A stretch of 52,248 nt of DNA from positions 1 through 52,248 of the forward strand of contig JAAVFG010000041.1 of the NCBI GenBank assembly GCA_014800895.1, in the 5' to 3' direction. Shown one piece after another: positions 41,569 to 51,124 of this stretch; within the stretch, counting starts at the first letter, position 1; the number at the start of each line of letters is the position of its first letter. The DNA is from Bacteroidales bacterium. GTDB lineage: Bacteria > Bacteroidota > Bacteroidia > Bacteroidales > Muribaculaceae. The notes under the pieces were generated by a model that had not been told where the DNA came from, made no database searches, and saw only the letters and a list, made by a program, of their open reading frames with translations. Position numbers and translations under genes: made by a program.

Positions 41569-41791
41569 GAAAGCGATTACACTGAAGGCTCCGGCGATGC
41601 CTAAAATCGCCGAGACAGGGAAAAAGGTGATGAATTACTACTGCGCTCATCGCCTGAGGATATGCGTCGTCTCCGGGATAATATCCTACGCGGGGCTGCT
41701 GCTCGAGATGCAGAGCGCCCTCTTCTGCGGAGCATTTGCGGCGATCCTCTCCACTCTCCCCGTCGATAAGGGAGAGGAAGAGAAAAAGTAG
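41567..41791 (+). CDS. Small membrane protein at the head of the tail-like module
   Basis: 74 residues: a basic N-terminal 30, one or two hydrophobic segments (about 32-62; RICVVSGIISYAGLLLEMQSALFCGAFAAILS) and an acidic end (DKGEEEKK). The form resembles small phage-module membrane proteins such as holin-like proteins, but nothing proves that. Its ATG is overlapped by arm C of the upstream RNA structure, so translation is probably controlled by that fold. No family is recognised. It lies about 80 bases before the next small gene on the same strand. Confidence 0.55.
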   Translation: MKAITLKAPAMPKIAETGKKVMNYYCAHRLRICVVSGIISYAGLLLEMQSALFCGAFAAILSTLPVDKGEEEKK

Positions 41792-41871
41792 GGGAGAGCG
41801 GAACCGAAGGGGAGAAGTGGGAAATTTTTGGGAAAAGGAAAAATTTTATTAATTTTAAAAGATTAAAGAAA

Positions 41872-42156
41872 ATGGAAGCAACAGTAAGAAATAATTCAAT
41901 GGAGAACACAGAGAACAACGGCACCGCCTTCACTATCTATCCGGAAGTGGCACAGGCGCTCGACTATCTGAATCATGAGGAGACTTTCCGCTATTTTGAT
42001 GACCTGCTCCTGGATGTGGAGCGGAAGGCAATCGATGATGTGGATGCCTTCGATGAGGAAGAGGCTCTGGAGATCATCCGGGGGATGCATCTTCTCCGCA
42101 AGACGCTCAGGAAGCTTTGCCCGGTGGCAGCGTTCATCCCTGTAAGAGATGTGTGA
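41872..42156 (+). CDS. Small acidic protein of unknown function (tail-like module)
   Basis: 94 residues, mainly helical and acidic. Candidate helices are PEVAQALDYLNHEETFRYFDD and EEEALEIIRGMHLLRKTLRK. No signal peptide or membrane segment. A purine-rich, A-rich stretch (AAGATTAAAGAAA) precedes the ATG; Met10 is an alternative start. I recognise no family. The position three genes before the tape measure recalls the small tail-assembly chaperones encoded just upstream of tape-measure genes in tailed phages, but the frame shows no slippery frameshift site that I can identify. Confidence 0.5.
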   Translation: MEATVRNNSMENTENNGTAFTIYPEVAQALDYLNHEETFRYFDDLLLDVERKAIDDVDAFDEEEALEIIRGMHLLRKTLRKLCPVAAFIPVRDV

Positions 42157-42158
42157 AG

Positions 42159-42344
42159 ATGGGAGGACCTGGAAGCGGCGGGGCAAGAGATGGAGCCGGA
42201 CGCCCCGTGATAGACGGCGAAGTGAGGGAGAGGATCTCCCTCACACTTTCGCCCCGGCTTATCCGCCATCTCAGGCAGAGCGCGGAGCAGAAAAGGGTAT
42301 CGGTGTCGCAGTTGGTGGCGGATATCCTGGAGAATAAATTATAA
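42159..42344 (+). CDS. Small ribbon-helix-helix protein of the tail-like module
   Basis: 61 residues from ATG 42159, two bases after the previous stop; longer frames start inside the upstream gene. GGPGSGGARDGAGRPVIDG is a flexible, Gly-rich start with the GAGRP element, followed by a ribbon-helix-helix core ERISLTLSPRLIRHLRQSAE and a second helix VSVSQLVADILENKL. It parallels the minus-strand protein at 40872-41057. Likely a DNA-binding regulator of the module; its target may be the repeated arms in the leader at 41320-41568 (inference). Confidence 0.6.
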   Translation: MGGPGSGGARDGAGRPVIDGEVRERISLTLSPRLIRHLRQSAEQKRVSVSQLVADILENKL

Positions 42345-42357
42345 TCTTTATAACGAT

Positions 42358-42804
42358 ATGAGAAGGAATACACCGGCATGGAAGAGGATCAGGAGGAGAT
42401 GGATTATTTATCTGTCTTGGCTGTTTTTGTCCGGTCTGATGCTCTGGCTCTATAACCGGGCTCATCCATCCGGACTGGATGGGACGGTGATGAAATGGAT
42501 TCTCTTTGCAGGGGTTCAGTTTATTATCTACGTGGCTTGGGGTCCCGGCTGGATACTCGCCAGGGTCTACAATATCAGGAAGCTCCGGGATATCCGAATC
42601 CTGCAGGAGCTGAATGAGGAATGGATCCGGAATAATCAGGACTTTATCCGGAAGATGGATAAGGTAGAGAGAATCCGCCAGAGGAAAATAAAACAGAAGA
42701 TATGGTCAGGTCATGATAGCCCGTCCGCAACGGAATTTTTAGATGAGAGCATGGATGAAGTCTTCGGAGATGATGACGATTATTACGACCCCTATGATGA
42801 CTAA
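42358..42804 (+). CDS. Membrane protein of unknown function (tail-like module)
   Basis: 148 residues: an Arg-rich start, two hydrophobic helices (about 15-33, IYLSWLFLSGLMLWLY; about 45-68, MKWILFAGVQFIIYVAWGPGWIL), then a charged helical or coiled-coil region (KLRDIRILQELNEEWIRNNQDFIRKMDKVERIRQRK). It ends in a very acidic tail (DDDDYYDPYDD). No family is recognised. A terminator follows, so this small-gene cluster and the tape-measure operon are separate transcripts. Confidence 0.55.
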   Translation: MRRNTPAWKRIRRRWIIYLSWLFLSGLMLWLYNRAHPSGLDGTVMKWILFAGVQFIIYVAWGPGWILARVYNIRKLRDIRILQELNEEWIRNNQDFIRKMDKVERIRQRKIKQKIWSGHDSPSATEFLDESMDEVFGDDDDYYDPYDD

Positions 42805-42830
42805 TTGGTAGGTTAAAAAGAATATGTTAA

Positions 42831-42856
42831 AAGGATGCGTGAGCGTCCTTTTTTCT
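42831..42856 (+). terminator. Terminator before the tape-measure gene
   Basis: AAGGATGC (42831-42838) pairs with GCGTCCTT (42843-42850, one G-U), loop GTGA, then further T. Confidence 0.75.
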
Positions 42857-42871
42857 GTATGTGCCCGGAGA

Positions 42872-42879
42872 TAATTTTG
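42872..42879 (+). promoter_or_regulatory. -7 promoter box before the tape-measure gene
   Basis: TAATTTTG, 21 bases before the ATG at 42901; the leader would be about 15 bases. A -33 box is not evident, so the tail operon may need an activator. Confidence 0.4.
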
Positions 42880-42900
42880 TATTAAACCTAAATTATCATC

Positions 42901-45900
42901 ATGGCACGTAATTTATCACCGGATTATATAGAATTTGTGCTGAAGCTCAATGCTACGGAGGCACAGAAGGAATATCATAGGTTAGAGAAGGAAAATCAGG
43001 AGCTGCAGAAGCAGGTTACCGCGAGCCGTAAGGCTATGGCGGAGCTGGAAAAACAGGGCAAGAAAGGTTCAGATGAATGGAAAAACCTGCGTAAATCCAT
43101 ACAAGGATATAACAGCGAGATGAGCCTCAACCGAAAGAAGATGGAAGAGGTGATTAAGCGTATGGATATATCATCCCTTACCTTGAGGCAGCTCAATCAG
43201 CGGTTGAAGGCAGCGAAAAAAGAATTTGAAAACACATCCAAGGCTACGAATCCGAAGCGATATGCTGAATTGAGAGAGGAAATGAAACGCCTTCGCTCGG
43301 AGATTGGCAAGGCTAATACAGAATCGCGTGGATTACGGAACACCTTCTTTTCCCTTACAAAATTAAGGGAGACGATGGTCGGCTTTTTCTTTCAGATAGG
43401 AGCCTCTATCTTGACCTTGGTGACCGGAGCCTTCCGTGACGCCTTCAATATAGTGGTAGATTTTGAGAAAGCCAATGCCCGGCTTGCCTCCGTATTGGGC
43501 TCGACCAAGGAGGGGATCAAGGATATGACAGATGCCGCCCGGCAGCTCGGCGCAACTACATCCTATAGTGCGGCTGAAGTGACAAGCCTGCAGATAGAGC
43601 TCGCGAAGTTGGGATTTGCCAAGGAGGATATCCTTGCCATGGAGGGAGCGGTGCTGAAATTCGCCACGGCGGTCGGTACAGATCTCTCGCGGGCGTCCGC
43701 ATTTACCGGAGCCGCCCTGCGCATCTTCGGCAAGGATGCCTCCGATGCAGAGGATGTGCTTGCTACATTTGCCGTAGCCACCACCAAGACCGCCCTCGAC
43801 TTCTCCAAGCTCGAGACCTCACTATCCATCGTCGGACCCGTGGCGCAATCATTCGGACTTTCCATAGAGGACACCACTGCCCTGTTAGGACAGCTTGCCA
43901 ATGCCGGCTTTGACGCTTCCTCAGCAGCCACTGCCACAAGGAATATCCTGCTCTCCCTTGCAGATGCAAACGGCGACCTCGCCAAGGCATTGGGACATCC
44001 TGAAAAGTCGGCGGAAGGATTGGCTGCAGGATTAAAAAAATTAAATGAGGAAGGGATAGACCTTGCCAAGGCGCTGGAGCTGACAGACAAAAGGAGCGTG
44101 ACGGCTTTCTCGACATTCCTCGCCAACTCTGATACACTCACATATCTGAAGGAGTCCATCTCAGGAGTCAGCTACGAATTTAATGCGATGAGCGACACGA
44201 TGTCCGGAACAGTCTCCGGAGCGATGGCGGGTCTGCGCTCAGCCGCCGAGGAATTGATCCTGAAAATATCTGAAGGAGTGGATGGCCCTCTTCAGAAGCT
44301 GATCAATTTCTTTACCTCGATAGTCAGGGGAGTGGGAGATGTCATCCAATGGTTCCGGCAGTTCGGGAACGTCATTAAATGGGCGGTAGGGACTATAGCG
44401 ACATTTAAGGTGACCATGACCGCCCTCTCCCTCCTGATGAAGGGTTACCATGGAGTTCTTGCCTTATGCACCGCAGCCAAGAGGTTATTTACCACTGTAG
44501 TGAATAAAGCTAAAGACTCCTTGTTATTATTCAAGATCGGAGTCCAGGATGCAACCCGGTCCGCACATGGTCTGAGAGTGGCTCTTTCCTCTATACCTTG
44601 GGCAGCGGTGATAAGTGTGATAGCATCTGTCATCATGTCGTTCAAACTCTGGAGATCCGAAACCGACAAAACCACAGAGAGTCAGAAAGCCTTCAAGGCA
44701 TTGGAGGATAAAGTGGCGGAAGGCCTGGCTAATCAGAAGTCATCGATAGAGTCCCTGATCATAGTCGCGCAGAATGAGAATCTCACCCTTGAGGAGAGGA
44801 ACAGGGCTGTAGCGCGGTTAAATAAGATAATACCCGACTATAATGCCCAGATAGATGCCACTACCGGCAAATATAAAGCATCCAAAAAAGCTCTTGATGC
44901 GTATCTCGGGTCATTAGAGAAGAAGATCCGCTACGAGGCTTCACAGGAGGAGCTGAAGAAGCTGTTGGCTGAGGAGGAGAAGCTGCGCCGGCAGAAAGAT
45001 AAGGCAGATGCCGAGGCTCAGAAGGAAAAGGATGAAAATAGATATAAGGCAGCAACATCAACCGCACCGACGCCGGTGACTACCGGGGGTACCGGTGGCG
45101 GGGGATTCGTGCAGTACGGCTCAATTAAAGCTTCTCATGCCGCTATGGATCATGCCGAGAAGGTAAATGAAGCTTACCAGAAGGCGAAGGCATCCACCAA
45201 GGAGATGACGGAATGGATCAATAAAGGGCTGAATGACGGCTCCATGTCCCTCTCTATCGATATCGAGACCGAACCATCGGTAGAGGAGACCCTGACCGAT
45301 CCTGTCGTTAAGGCAGGGAAGGCGGTAGATGATACGATCTCCAAGGTAAAGGAGCTTAATGCGCGGCTCAAGGAACTGCGCAAACGAGATCCTGAGAGCG
45401 ATGAGGAATATCAAGAGATAGAGGCTGAGAAAAAGAAGATCCAGGAGCAACTCAAACAGCTTAAAGGGACGAGCTCGAAAAAGAAGGGGAAGCACCAGAC
45501 CGGCACTTATAAGGAGGATTCCATCGATGAGGTGACCGCTCCCATCGAGGATAAGCACCAGCGAAACCAGCTCGATATAAACAAACAGAAAAAAGACTTA
45601 TCCGACACTGAGTTCGCTATAAAGAAGAATCAGGAACTCCTCCGTTATCTCGATGAGCTTGATGGCGCTCTCGAGAAAATGAAGGAGGGGGTAGACAAGA
45701 CTCATACCCAGACTCTCGACAAGATCACCAAGAAGCAGACCGCCGCAGCGATCGAGGCACAAAAAGCGAGGGATGCCATATCAAAGGCTCAGGTAAAACA
45801 GCAGGAGGAGAACCATCAGAATCAGATGCACACTCTCAAAGTAGCAAACGATGCCCTTGACCGGGAGATGAAAAAGCAGGTGATCGACCGGAAAGTGACG

Positions 45901-47241
45901 CAGGAACAGGCGGATCTCTTCCTTCTCAAGGAGAGCAAGGGCTTTCATGAGAGCGAGCTGAAGGAGTTGCAGCGATACTATAATGAGGTAGAGGTCTCCG
46001 TTAATATGGGAGAGGAAGAGAGAAAGAAAAGGCTTGAGAAGCTTAAGGAGGAGATCCACTCCAAGCAGTCGGAGATCCTGACGGATACCGGCGTATGGGT
46101 GGAGAAGATACGTGAGCTCTCGAAGAGTCCGACTCTTAACGTGATGGATGAGTTCGTGAAGAGGGAGAAGGAGATAGAATCTATTTACGAGACCGCTATA
46201 GCCCTGGAGAAAGCGATGGAGAATGACACCACTGCTCTCGAGAAGGCAAGGGATGAGAAACTGCGGAATCTCCGGACGGAGAAGAGCGACAAGCTCTATG
46301 ATGTAAAGAAGGAGTTGGGACAGACTACCTGGCAGGAGGACTATCAGCATGAATTAGATGGACTCCGGAAGCTCCATCAGCAGGGAGAGATAACGGAGAA
46401 ACAATATCAGAAGCGACTTCTCGACCTCAAGATAAGCTACGGCAAGAAGTATTTCGATTATTACTCCCAGCTCTCGGGGTCAATGATCTCCGCTATCCAG
46501 GAGGCGGAGATCGCCAAGAGCGACACAAAGTATGATATCCTCATCCAGCAGGCTAAGAATAACGGAGAGGAGACGGCAGCGCTTGAAGAGGAGAAGGAGA
46601 ATAAGAAGCTCGAGATCCAGAAGAAATATGCTGATGTTAATTTCGCTATAAAGATATCGCAGATCGTGGCAGATACGGCGGTCTCCATTATGAAAGCCTT
46701 CGCCGAACTGGGACCGATAGCCGGGGCAGTGGCTTCCGCCATGCTGACAGCGACCGGGGTGGCTCAGGTGATATCGGCTAAGGCAGAGCGCGACAAAATT
46801 AAAAATATGTCTCCCTCCAATGTCTCCGGAGGAAAGACAGCCACGGCAGAGCGAGTGCTCAGCGGTTTCTCCGAAGGTGGATATACCGGCGACGGCGGAC
46901 GCTATGAAGTGGCTGGCATAGTGCATAAAGGGGAATATGTCATTCCGAAGCCCATCATGGGGGATCCCCGCGTGATAGATGCCGTAGGGATGATAGAGGC
47001 GTTGCGACGACACAGGATGCCGGCGGCTCAGCACTCCGGCAAAGGAGGGGGATATGCCGATGGCGGCTTTACAGGAGGAGCGACACCGATACAGTCCGGT
47101 GAGCTCCGCGAGGCAGTAAGGGAATTTCGCGATGCCACACGCTCCATCAAGGCATATGTCGTGCTCCGCGACATTGACCGGGCGAGAGATGAGGATATGA
47201 GGGCAAGAGCTCCATTCCGAAGAAGTAATAGCGGAAAGTAA
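42901..47241 (+). CDS. Phage-type tail tape-measure protein (TP901 family)
   Basis: 1446 residues. Coiled coil (about 20-140) precedes a hydrophobic stretch (MVGFFFQIGASILTLVTGAF, near 160-180). The TP901 core follows at about 190-480: VVDFEKANARLASVLGSTKEG, TTSYSAAEVTSLQIELAKLG, ATRNILLSLADANGDLAKAL. Two membrane-like segments lie near 500-580, then long coiled coils rich in Lys and Glu to about 1230 and an Ala/Gly-rich hydrophobic helix pair (about 1240-1290). Near 1320-1350 is GGYTGDGGRYEVAGIVHKGE, found in many Bacteroidetes tape-measure proteins. In phages the protein sets tail length and helps DNA entry. No portal, capsid, tail-tube or sheath gene lies before it in the window. Confidence 0.9.
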   Translation: MARNLSPDYIEFVLKLNATEAQKEYHRLEKENQELQKQVTASRKAMAELEKQGKKGSDEWKNLRKSIQGYNSEMSLNRKKMEEVIKRMDISSLTLRQLNQRLKAAKKEFENTSKATNPKRYAELREEMKRLRSEIGKANTESRGLRNTFFSLTKLRETMVGFFFQIGASILTLVTGAFRDAFNIVVDFEKANARLASVLGSTKEGIKDMTDAARQLGATTSYSAAEVTSLQIELAKLGFAKEDILAMEGAVLKFATAVGTDLSRASAFTGAALRIFGKDASDAEDVLATFAVATTKTALDFSKLETSLSIVGPVAQSFGLSIEDTTALLGQLANAGFDASSAATATRNILLSLADANGDLAKALGHPEKSAEGLAAGLKKLNEEGIDLAKALELTDKRSVTAFSTFLANSDTLTYLKESISGVSYEFNAMSDTMSGTVSGAMAGLRSAAEELILKISEGVDGPLQKLINFFTSIVRGVGDVIQWFRQFGNVIKWAVGTIATFKVTMTALSLLMKGYHGVLALCTAAKRLFTTVVNKAKDSLLLFKIGVQDATRSAHGLRVALSSIPWAAVISVIASVIMSFKLWRSETDKTTESQKAFKALEDKVAEGLANQKSSIESLIIVAQNENLTLEERNRAVARLNKIIPDYNAQIDATTGKYKASKKALDAYLGSLEKKIRYEASQEELKKLLAEEEKLRRQKDKADAEAQKEKDENRYKAATSTAPTPVTTGGTGGGGFVQYGSIKASHAAMDHAEKVNEAYQKAKASTKEMTEWINKGLNDGSMSLSIDIETEPSVEETLTDPVVKAGKAVDDTISKVKELNARLKELRKRDPESDEEYQEIEAEKKKIQEQLKQLKGTSSKKKGKHQTGTYKEDSIDEVTAPIEDKHQRNQLDINKQKKDLSDTEFAIKKNQELLRYLDELDGALEKMKEGVDKTHTQTLDKITKKQTAAAIEAQKARDAISKAQVKQQEENHQNQMHTLKVANDALDREMKKQVIDRKVTQEQADLFLLKESKGFHESELKELQRYYNEVEVSVNMGEEERKKRLEKLKEEIHSKQSEILTDTGVWVEKIRELSKSPTLNVMDEFVKREKEIESIYETAIALEKAMENDTTALEKARDEKLRNLRTEKSDKLYDVKKELGQTTWQEDYQHELDGLRKLHQQGEITEKQYQKRLLDLKISYGKKYFDYYSQLSGSMISAIQEAEIAKSDTKYDILIQQAKNNGEETAALEEEKENKKLEIQKKYADVNFAIKISQIVADTAVSIMKAFAELGPIAGAVASAMLTATGVAQVISAKAERDKIKNMSPSNVSGGKTATAERVLSGFSEGGYTGDGGRYEVAGIVHKGEYVIPKPIMGDPRVIDAVGMIEALRRHRMPAAQHSGKGGGYADGGFTGGATPIQSGELREAVREFRDATRSIKAYVVLRDIDRARDEDMRARAPFRRSNSGK

Positions 47242-47265
47242 TGTAAAAATGATATTTAAAGCACG

Positions 47266-49704
47266 ATGAACTTAAATTATGAGGGAATAAACCTTGACCT
47301 GAAGAATAATTTCTCCATGTCGATAGAGGAAACGTCTCCCATCTTCAACGATTACGGGACGCAATCAATCTCCGCGCAGCTACCTCCGACTCTAAGGAAT
47401 TTAAAAGCTTTCCGTTGGCCCGGACGTCTTGACACGGTAGCGGATCCCAATAACAGGCGTCGCCCGGTGACGGTTGAGGATGGAGTATTACAAAAGAGGG
47501 GGGTAATCAATGTTACGGAGGTCTCCTTATTGGATGGTATCACCTTCAGTATAGGTTTCGATGAGTCGACCGCCTACTCCGCATGGATGGATAAGAAGCT
47601 AAAGGAACTTGCTGACCTGCCGGAAGTATTCAATACCCATGATGGCTGGATAAGGGAATTTGACGAGCTGTACCGTTATGGTGATATTTCAGATCCCTTT
47701 GCCGTCTTTCCGGTGGCGCTCAGTCGCGAAGAGGAAGGGTCGGATGAGAAATTAAAGAAAACCTACTGGGAGATGGTGAATGTCCCGAACTCCACCGGCT
47801 CCATGCGACCACCCGGGAAAGTGAACCGCATAATAGATGGCACCAAGACGGAGGTGACCGTCCCCGCCGGATATGGTCTGACTCCCTTCCTCAGGGTATG
47901 GCGTGTCCTGGAGCTGATCTTTGCTGATCTTGGTGTGGAGATAAAGGAAAATCCTTTTAAGGGGAGTGATCTTGCTCGGCTTGTAGTGTTGAATAATGTA
48001 GCGGATGCAGTTTGCCGGGGGTGGGTCTCGTATGCTGAATTATTACCCGATTGCACAGTGCAGGATTTCATGCACGCTCTGTGGGTTAGATTCGGACTGA
48101 CCTATCATGTAGACAGCGAGGAAAGGACTGTGAGGTTGCGCCTTCTTGACGATATTCTGCAGGAGAGCCCGCAGCTGGAGATAGACCCCTACACATCATC
48201 TCCGGAACGTAATATCATATATGAGGGCGCGAAATATATAAAGCTGTCGGCATCCACAGGAATAGATGGAGCTGCTCCGGCATGTGAAAGATATGAGGAT
48301 TATATCGCCGGCCTCTCGCTGGATAATCTGCATGTCGGAAGCAATATCGCCGACTGGCATCCCGCCTCTTCCGGCAGCGGATGGGAAGGTGAGATATATG
48401 ACGGAGAGGAATGGGAGCCGGACTATCCTGACGATCGAGACCCGGGGGATTACCGTGATCCATGGGATGATTATTACTATGAGGATGACCGGGACCATGA
48501 CCGGGCATACACAAGAGGGGAGACACGCGCATCCGAGCCAACTCGACAAGCTCTGAATGCAGACTTCAAGACCTGGATAGGGCGGGAGACAGTGACGGGA
48601 AGATGGTGGAAGCTCGATATGGAGAACGGAAAGACCAGAGACTCATCCTCGAGCTTCTTCTCATGGGATCCCGCCACTCCCGGTATAGATCCGGAAGAGT
48701 TAAGCTCCGATGATGAATGTGTGCCTATTGAGAAGGTAAGCACCGGCGCTACCGGTACGACTCATCCCTTTTCCGATTATGTCCCGGCATATCTTGTCGG
48801 AGCCCGTCATTTCCACTCCTATATCAGAGGGAATGATTCAACTAATGAGGGTTCCTCCGGCGACACAACACCCCTCGCCTTTGTGTGGGCTTATAACCTT
48901 GACCGGAAGACAGTAGGGAGGATAGCTCCGGAACAGATGGATGGCACGGAGATAGAAATGGAGGATGGCGGAGATAGGGGAACGACTCTATACTTTCAGT
49001 TTGGCGACGGACTCTTCGCCCGCTACTGGAGACGATATGACGAGATGCTTCGTCATGGGATGCGGACTGTAGAGCTTGATGTCAGACTAAGTAAAAAAGA
49101 GATGAAGAAGATAGATATCCTTCGTCCCGTCGTATATAAGGGGTGTCTCTGTCTGATCGATAAAATGGAATACACTCTTCCCGCTAAGGATAAGGTGGCG
49201 ATACGTGTCAGCCTCAAGACAATCTCAACCTTGGGAAATTATGACATCGATAAGGAGCAGGGGATCCCTGCGGTGGAGATGGTAGGAGTCGGTAATGCAT
49301 GGGTGCTCAGGGAGTGTGACTGGCAGGCGGTAGAGGATGCGCTTCAACCCGATCTGGATAGGGAGGCATGGCTGAAATTCAAGTCAGCCCTTAAGCATTT
49401 GGAATGGCATGGAGAAGGGGAGGAGCTGGTTGTAGATCCACAGGGCGTGTACGCAGTCGGAGACTGGATTGAAACTATCCCGACGACTAAACCGGCAGAC
49501 ACACCTCCGGCACCGATAGGAGCCTCCAAATTATTCCGCTTCAAGGGGCATGTATATTATGACTGCAGGATGGTCAGACGGACCTTTGATGACGTTACCG
49601 GTGTGACTGTTACGAAGGAGACAGAAGGCGAAGTAGTAGGACGGACCTTTGTGGAATTTACTTTTGATGCTAAATATGTGTCGGGATATGTCGTGAAGAG
49701 ATAG
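47266..49704 (+). CDS. Large tail-associated protein, unknown (distal tail/baseplate position)
   Basis: 812 residues beginning 24 bases after the tape-measure stop, where phages usually encode distal-tail or baseplate proteins. No signal peptide. The N-terminal part (YEGINLDLKNNFSMSIEETS...GTQSISAQLPPTLRNLKAF) is beta-rich. A low-complexity acidic and Tyr-rich stretch (near 390-415, DDYYYEDDRDHD) forms a linker in the middle. The C-terminal half is again strand-rich (YTLPAKDKVAIRVSLKTIST...VYYDCRMVRRTFDDVTGVTV). I recognise no domain. Order and coupling make a structural tail part most likely. Confidence 0.6.
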   Translation: MNLNYEGINLDLKNNFSMSIEETSPIFNDYGTQSISAQLPPTLRNLKAFRWPGRLDTVADPNNRRRPVTVEDGVLQKRGVINVTEVSLLDGITFSIGFDESTAYSAWMDKKLKELADLPEVFNTHDGWIREFDELYRYGDISDPFAVFPVALSREEEGSDEKLKKTYWEMVNVPNSTGSMRPPGKVNRIIDGTKTEVTVPAGYGLTPFLRVWRVLELIFADLGVEIKENPFKGSDLARLVVLNNVADAVCRGWVSYAELLPDCTVQDFMHALWVRFGLTYHVDSEERTVRLRLLDDILQESPQLEIDPYTSSPERNIIYEGAKYIKLSASTGIDGAAPACERYEDYIAGLSLDNLHVGSNIADWHPASSGSGWEGEIYDGEEWEPDYPDDRDPGDYRDPWDDYYYEDDRDHDRAYTRGETRASEPTRQALNADFKTWIGRETVTGRWWKLDMENGKTRDSSSSFFSWDPATPGIDPEELSSDDECVPIEKVSTGATGTTHPFSDYVPAYLVGARHFHSYIRGNDSTNEGSSGDTTPLAFVWAYNLDRKTVGRIAPEQMDGTEIEMEDGGDRGTTLYFQFGDGLFARYWRRYDEMLRHGMRTVELDVRLSKKEMKKIDILRPVVYKGCLCLIDKMEYTLPAKDKVAIRVSLKTISTLGNYDIDKEQGIPAVEMVGVGNAWVLRECDWQAVEDALQPDLDREAWLKFKSALKHLEWHGEGEELVVDPQGVYAVGDWIETIPTTKPADTPPAPIGASKLFRFKGHVYYDCRMVRRTFDDVTGVTVTKETEGEVVGRTFVEFTFDAKYVSGYVVKR

Positions 49705-49742
49705 TCCTTTAATATCCGCATCCATCCCTTTAATTTTGAAAT

Positions 49743-49955
49743 ATGAAAGCAAGCAATCCCATCACGGCTCCACAAATCAAAGAAGCCGCTCCTCTTTACC
49801 GACTATGGAAGGGGGAGCAGGCAAAGGATGAGAACGACTTCTATGAATTTATTACCACTCCCTCCCGGGAGAGGGATGAATTTGTGGCAGGTCTGAAATC
49901 TGAATATTCTCTTGATGGATGTGTGATAGTGCATAACGTTCAAAAGAAAGGATAG
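49743..49955 (+). CDS. Small protein of unknown function in the tail operon
   Basis: 70 residues, soluble, charged, starting ITAPQIKEAAPLYRLWKGEQ and ending VIVHNVQKKG. No motif is recognised. It lies 38 bases after the large tail protein and five bases before the next gene, so it is part of the operon. Confidence 0.55.
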   Translation: MKASNPITAPQIKEAAPLYRLWKGEQAKDENDFYEFITTPSRERDEFVAGLKSEYSLDGCVIVHNVQKKG

Positions 49956-49960
49956 TAGAT

Positions 49961-51121
49961 ATGAGGGTCCAAGGTATGAAGTCGGGCTATACCTTCTCCG
50001 GCAATCCGATAAGATATGAGGAGGAGACTGCGCCAGGGATAAAGGGAGGCTCTTTCCGGGTGATGATGGGAAATCCCGGCGAGGAGATCTACCGTGGAAA
50101 GTTCTCTTTGCCCTTTTCTCTGAATGTCTCAGACTTAATTGATGCAGAATTATTACAGGAGAGTAGCCTTTATGTCAGTCGGTCGGAATGGCTTTTCCGA
50201 CATTCCGCACTGCCTGAGATAATGATGGCTGTCGAATATGACAATGGCGCGGACTGGGAGAGCCTGCCGGTAAAAGTCTTGAAGGGTAAGCTGCCCGATA
50301 AGCTTTATTCCCGGATGATAGGTTCAAACAGTGATTATTTTACCGATCGCTTCCTGAATCCGAAGGCGAATTTCTTCTTCACGACACGTACAGAGTCAAA
50401 TCTTATCGAGATACCGGAAACAGAGCTTTATCCTTTGCGTCTCATCGTCCCGGAAGGGAAGAGACTGAAGGCTGTGATGGATGGGCGTGAGGTCGTGACC
50501 CCTCCATTATCTGAAGGACTCTATAATTTCAGCGTGGAGAATCTCCGGCGTCTGACCTATGAATCCGGACACAGGACTATCCCGAGTGTTTTTAAAATCG
50601 GATTTGCAGATGCAGAAAGCTTTGTGACCATCGTGATCACCCGGAGCGAAATAGTTTCGGATCTCATACGTCTCCGGTATGTCAACACCTTCGGAGTACC
50701 CGAGGTGATGGCTTTCGGAGGGACACTTACCATTAAACCGGAACCGTCGGGGAAAGAGTCAGAAAGCTATATGGCATATAACAGTATAACTGATGGCTAC
50801 AGTGTAGGGAAAGGGAGAGAAGATTACGGGCTGACTCTTTCCCTTGATACAGGGCCTGTATCTCCGGAGCAGCTGCCGCGTTTGGTGGAGCTGCTTGAGT
50901 CGGGGAATGTTGTCCTTGAGATAGCCGACTTCCCCGAGAGTGTGGATGCGATTGTCACGGCGGATAATTTCTCCTTCCCCCTGCATCCTGAAGAGCCCGT
51001 TAATTATACTTTGACCCTGAGATTAAAGTCGCCCGATAAAGAGATCCTTAAATACCTCTCTCCCGACAGAAGGGAGCCATGGCGGATCTTCTCAATGGAG
51101 CATAATGATAAATTTAACTAA
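49961..51121 (+). CDS. Tail-associated protein of unknown function
   Basis: 386 residues, beta-rich, without signal peptide. It starts MRVQGMKSGYTFSGNPIRY (Met6 at 49976 is an alternative). The N-terminal segment (GIKGGSFRVMMGNPGEEIYRGKFSLPFSLNVSDLI) looks like a beta-sandwich, and the end (PVNYTLTLRLKSPDKEILKYL) is strand-rich. The place between the baseplate-like protein and the fibre fits a fibre adaptor or receptor-binding accessory, but no family is recognised. The stop is three bases before the fibre gene start. Confidence 0.55.
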   Translation: MRVQGMKSGYTFSGNPIRYEEETAPGIKGGSFRVMMGNPGEEIYRGKFSLPFSLNVSDLIDAELLQESSLYVSRSEWLFRHSALPEIMMAVEYDNGADWESLPVKVLKGKLPDKLYSRMIGSNSDYFTDRFLNPKANFFFTTRTESNLIEIPETELYPLRLIVPEGKRLKAVMDGREVVTPPLSEGLYNFSVENLRRLTYESGHRTIPSVFKIGFADAESFVTIVITRSEIVSDLIRLRYVNTFGVPEVMAFGGTLTIKPEPSGKESESYMAYNSITDGYSVGKGREDYGLTLSLDTGPVSPEQLPRLVELLESGNVVLEIADFPESVDAIVTADNFSFPLHPEEPVNYTLTLRLKSPDKEILKYLSPDRREPWRIFSMEHNDKFN

Positions 51122-51124
51122 CTT

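Noticed and set aside
45781..46350. Leu-rich minus-strand frame opposite the tape-measure coiled coil
   Set aside because: The Leu-rich composition is what GAG/AAG-rich coiled-coil codons give on the reverse strand.
49731..49738. TAATTTTG box just before the 70-residue tail gene
   Set aside because: It lies five bases before the ATG, so the transcript start would fall inside the gene; probably coincidence within the operon.
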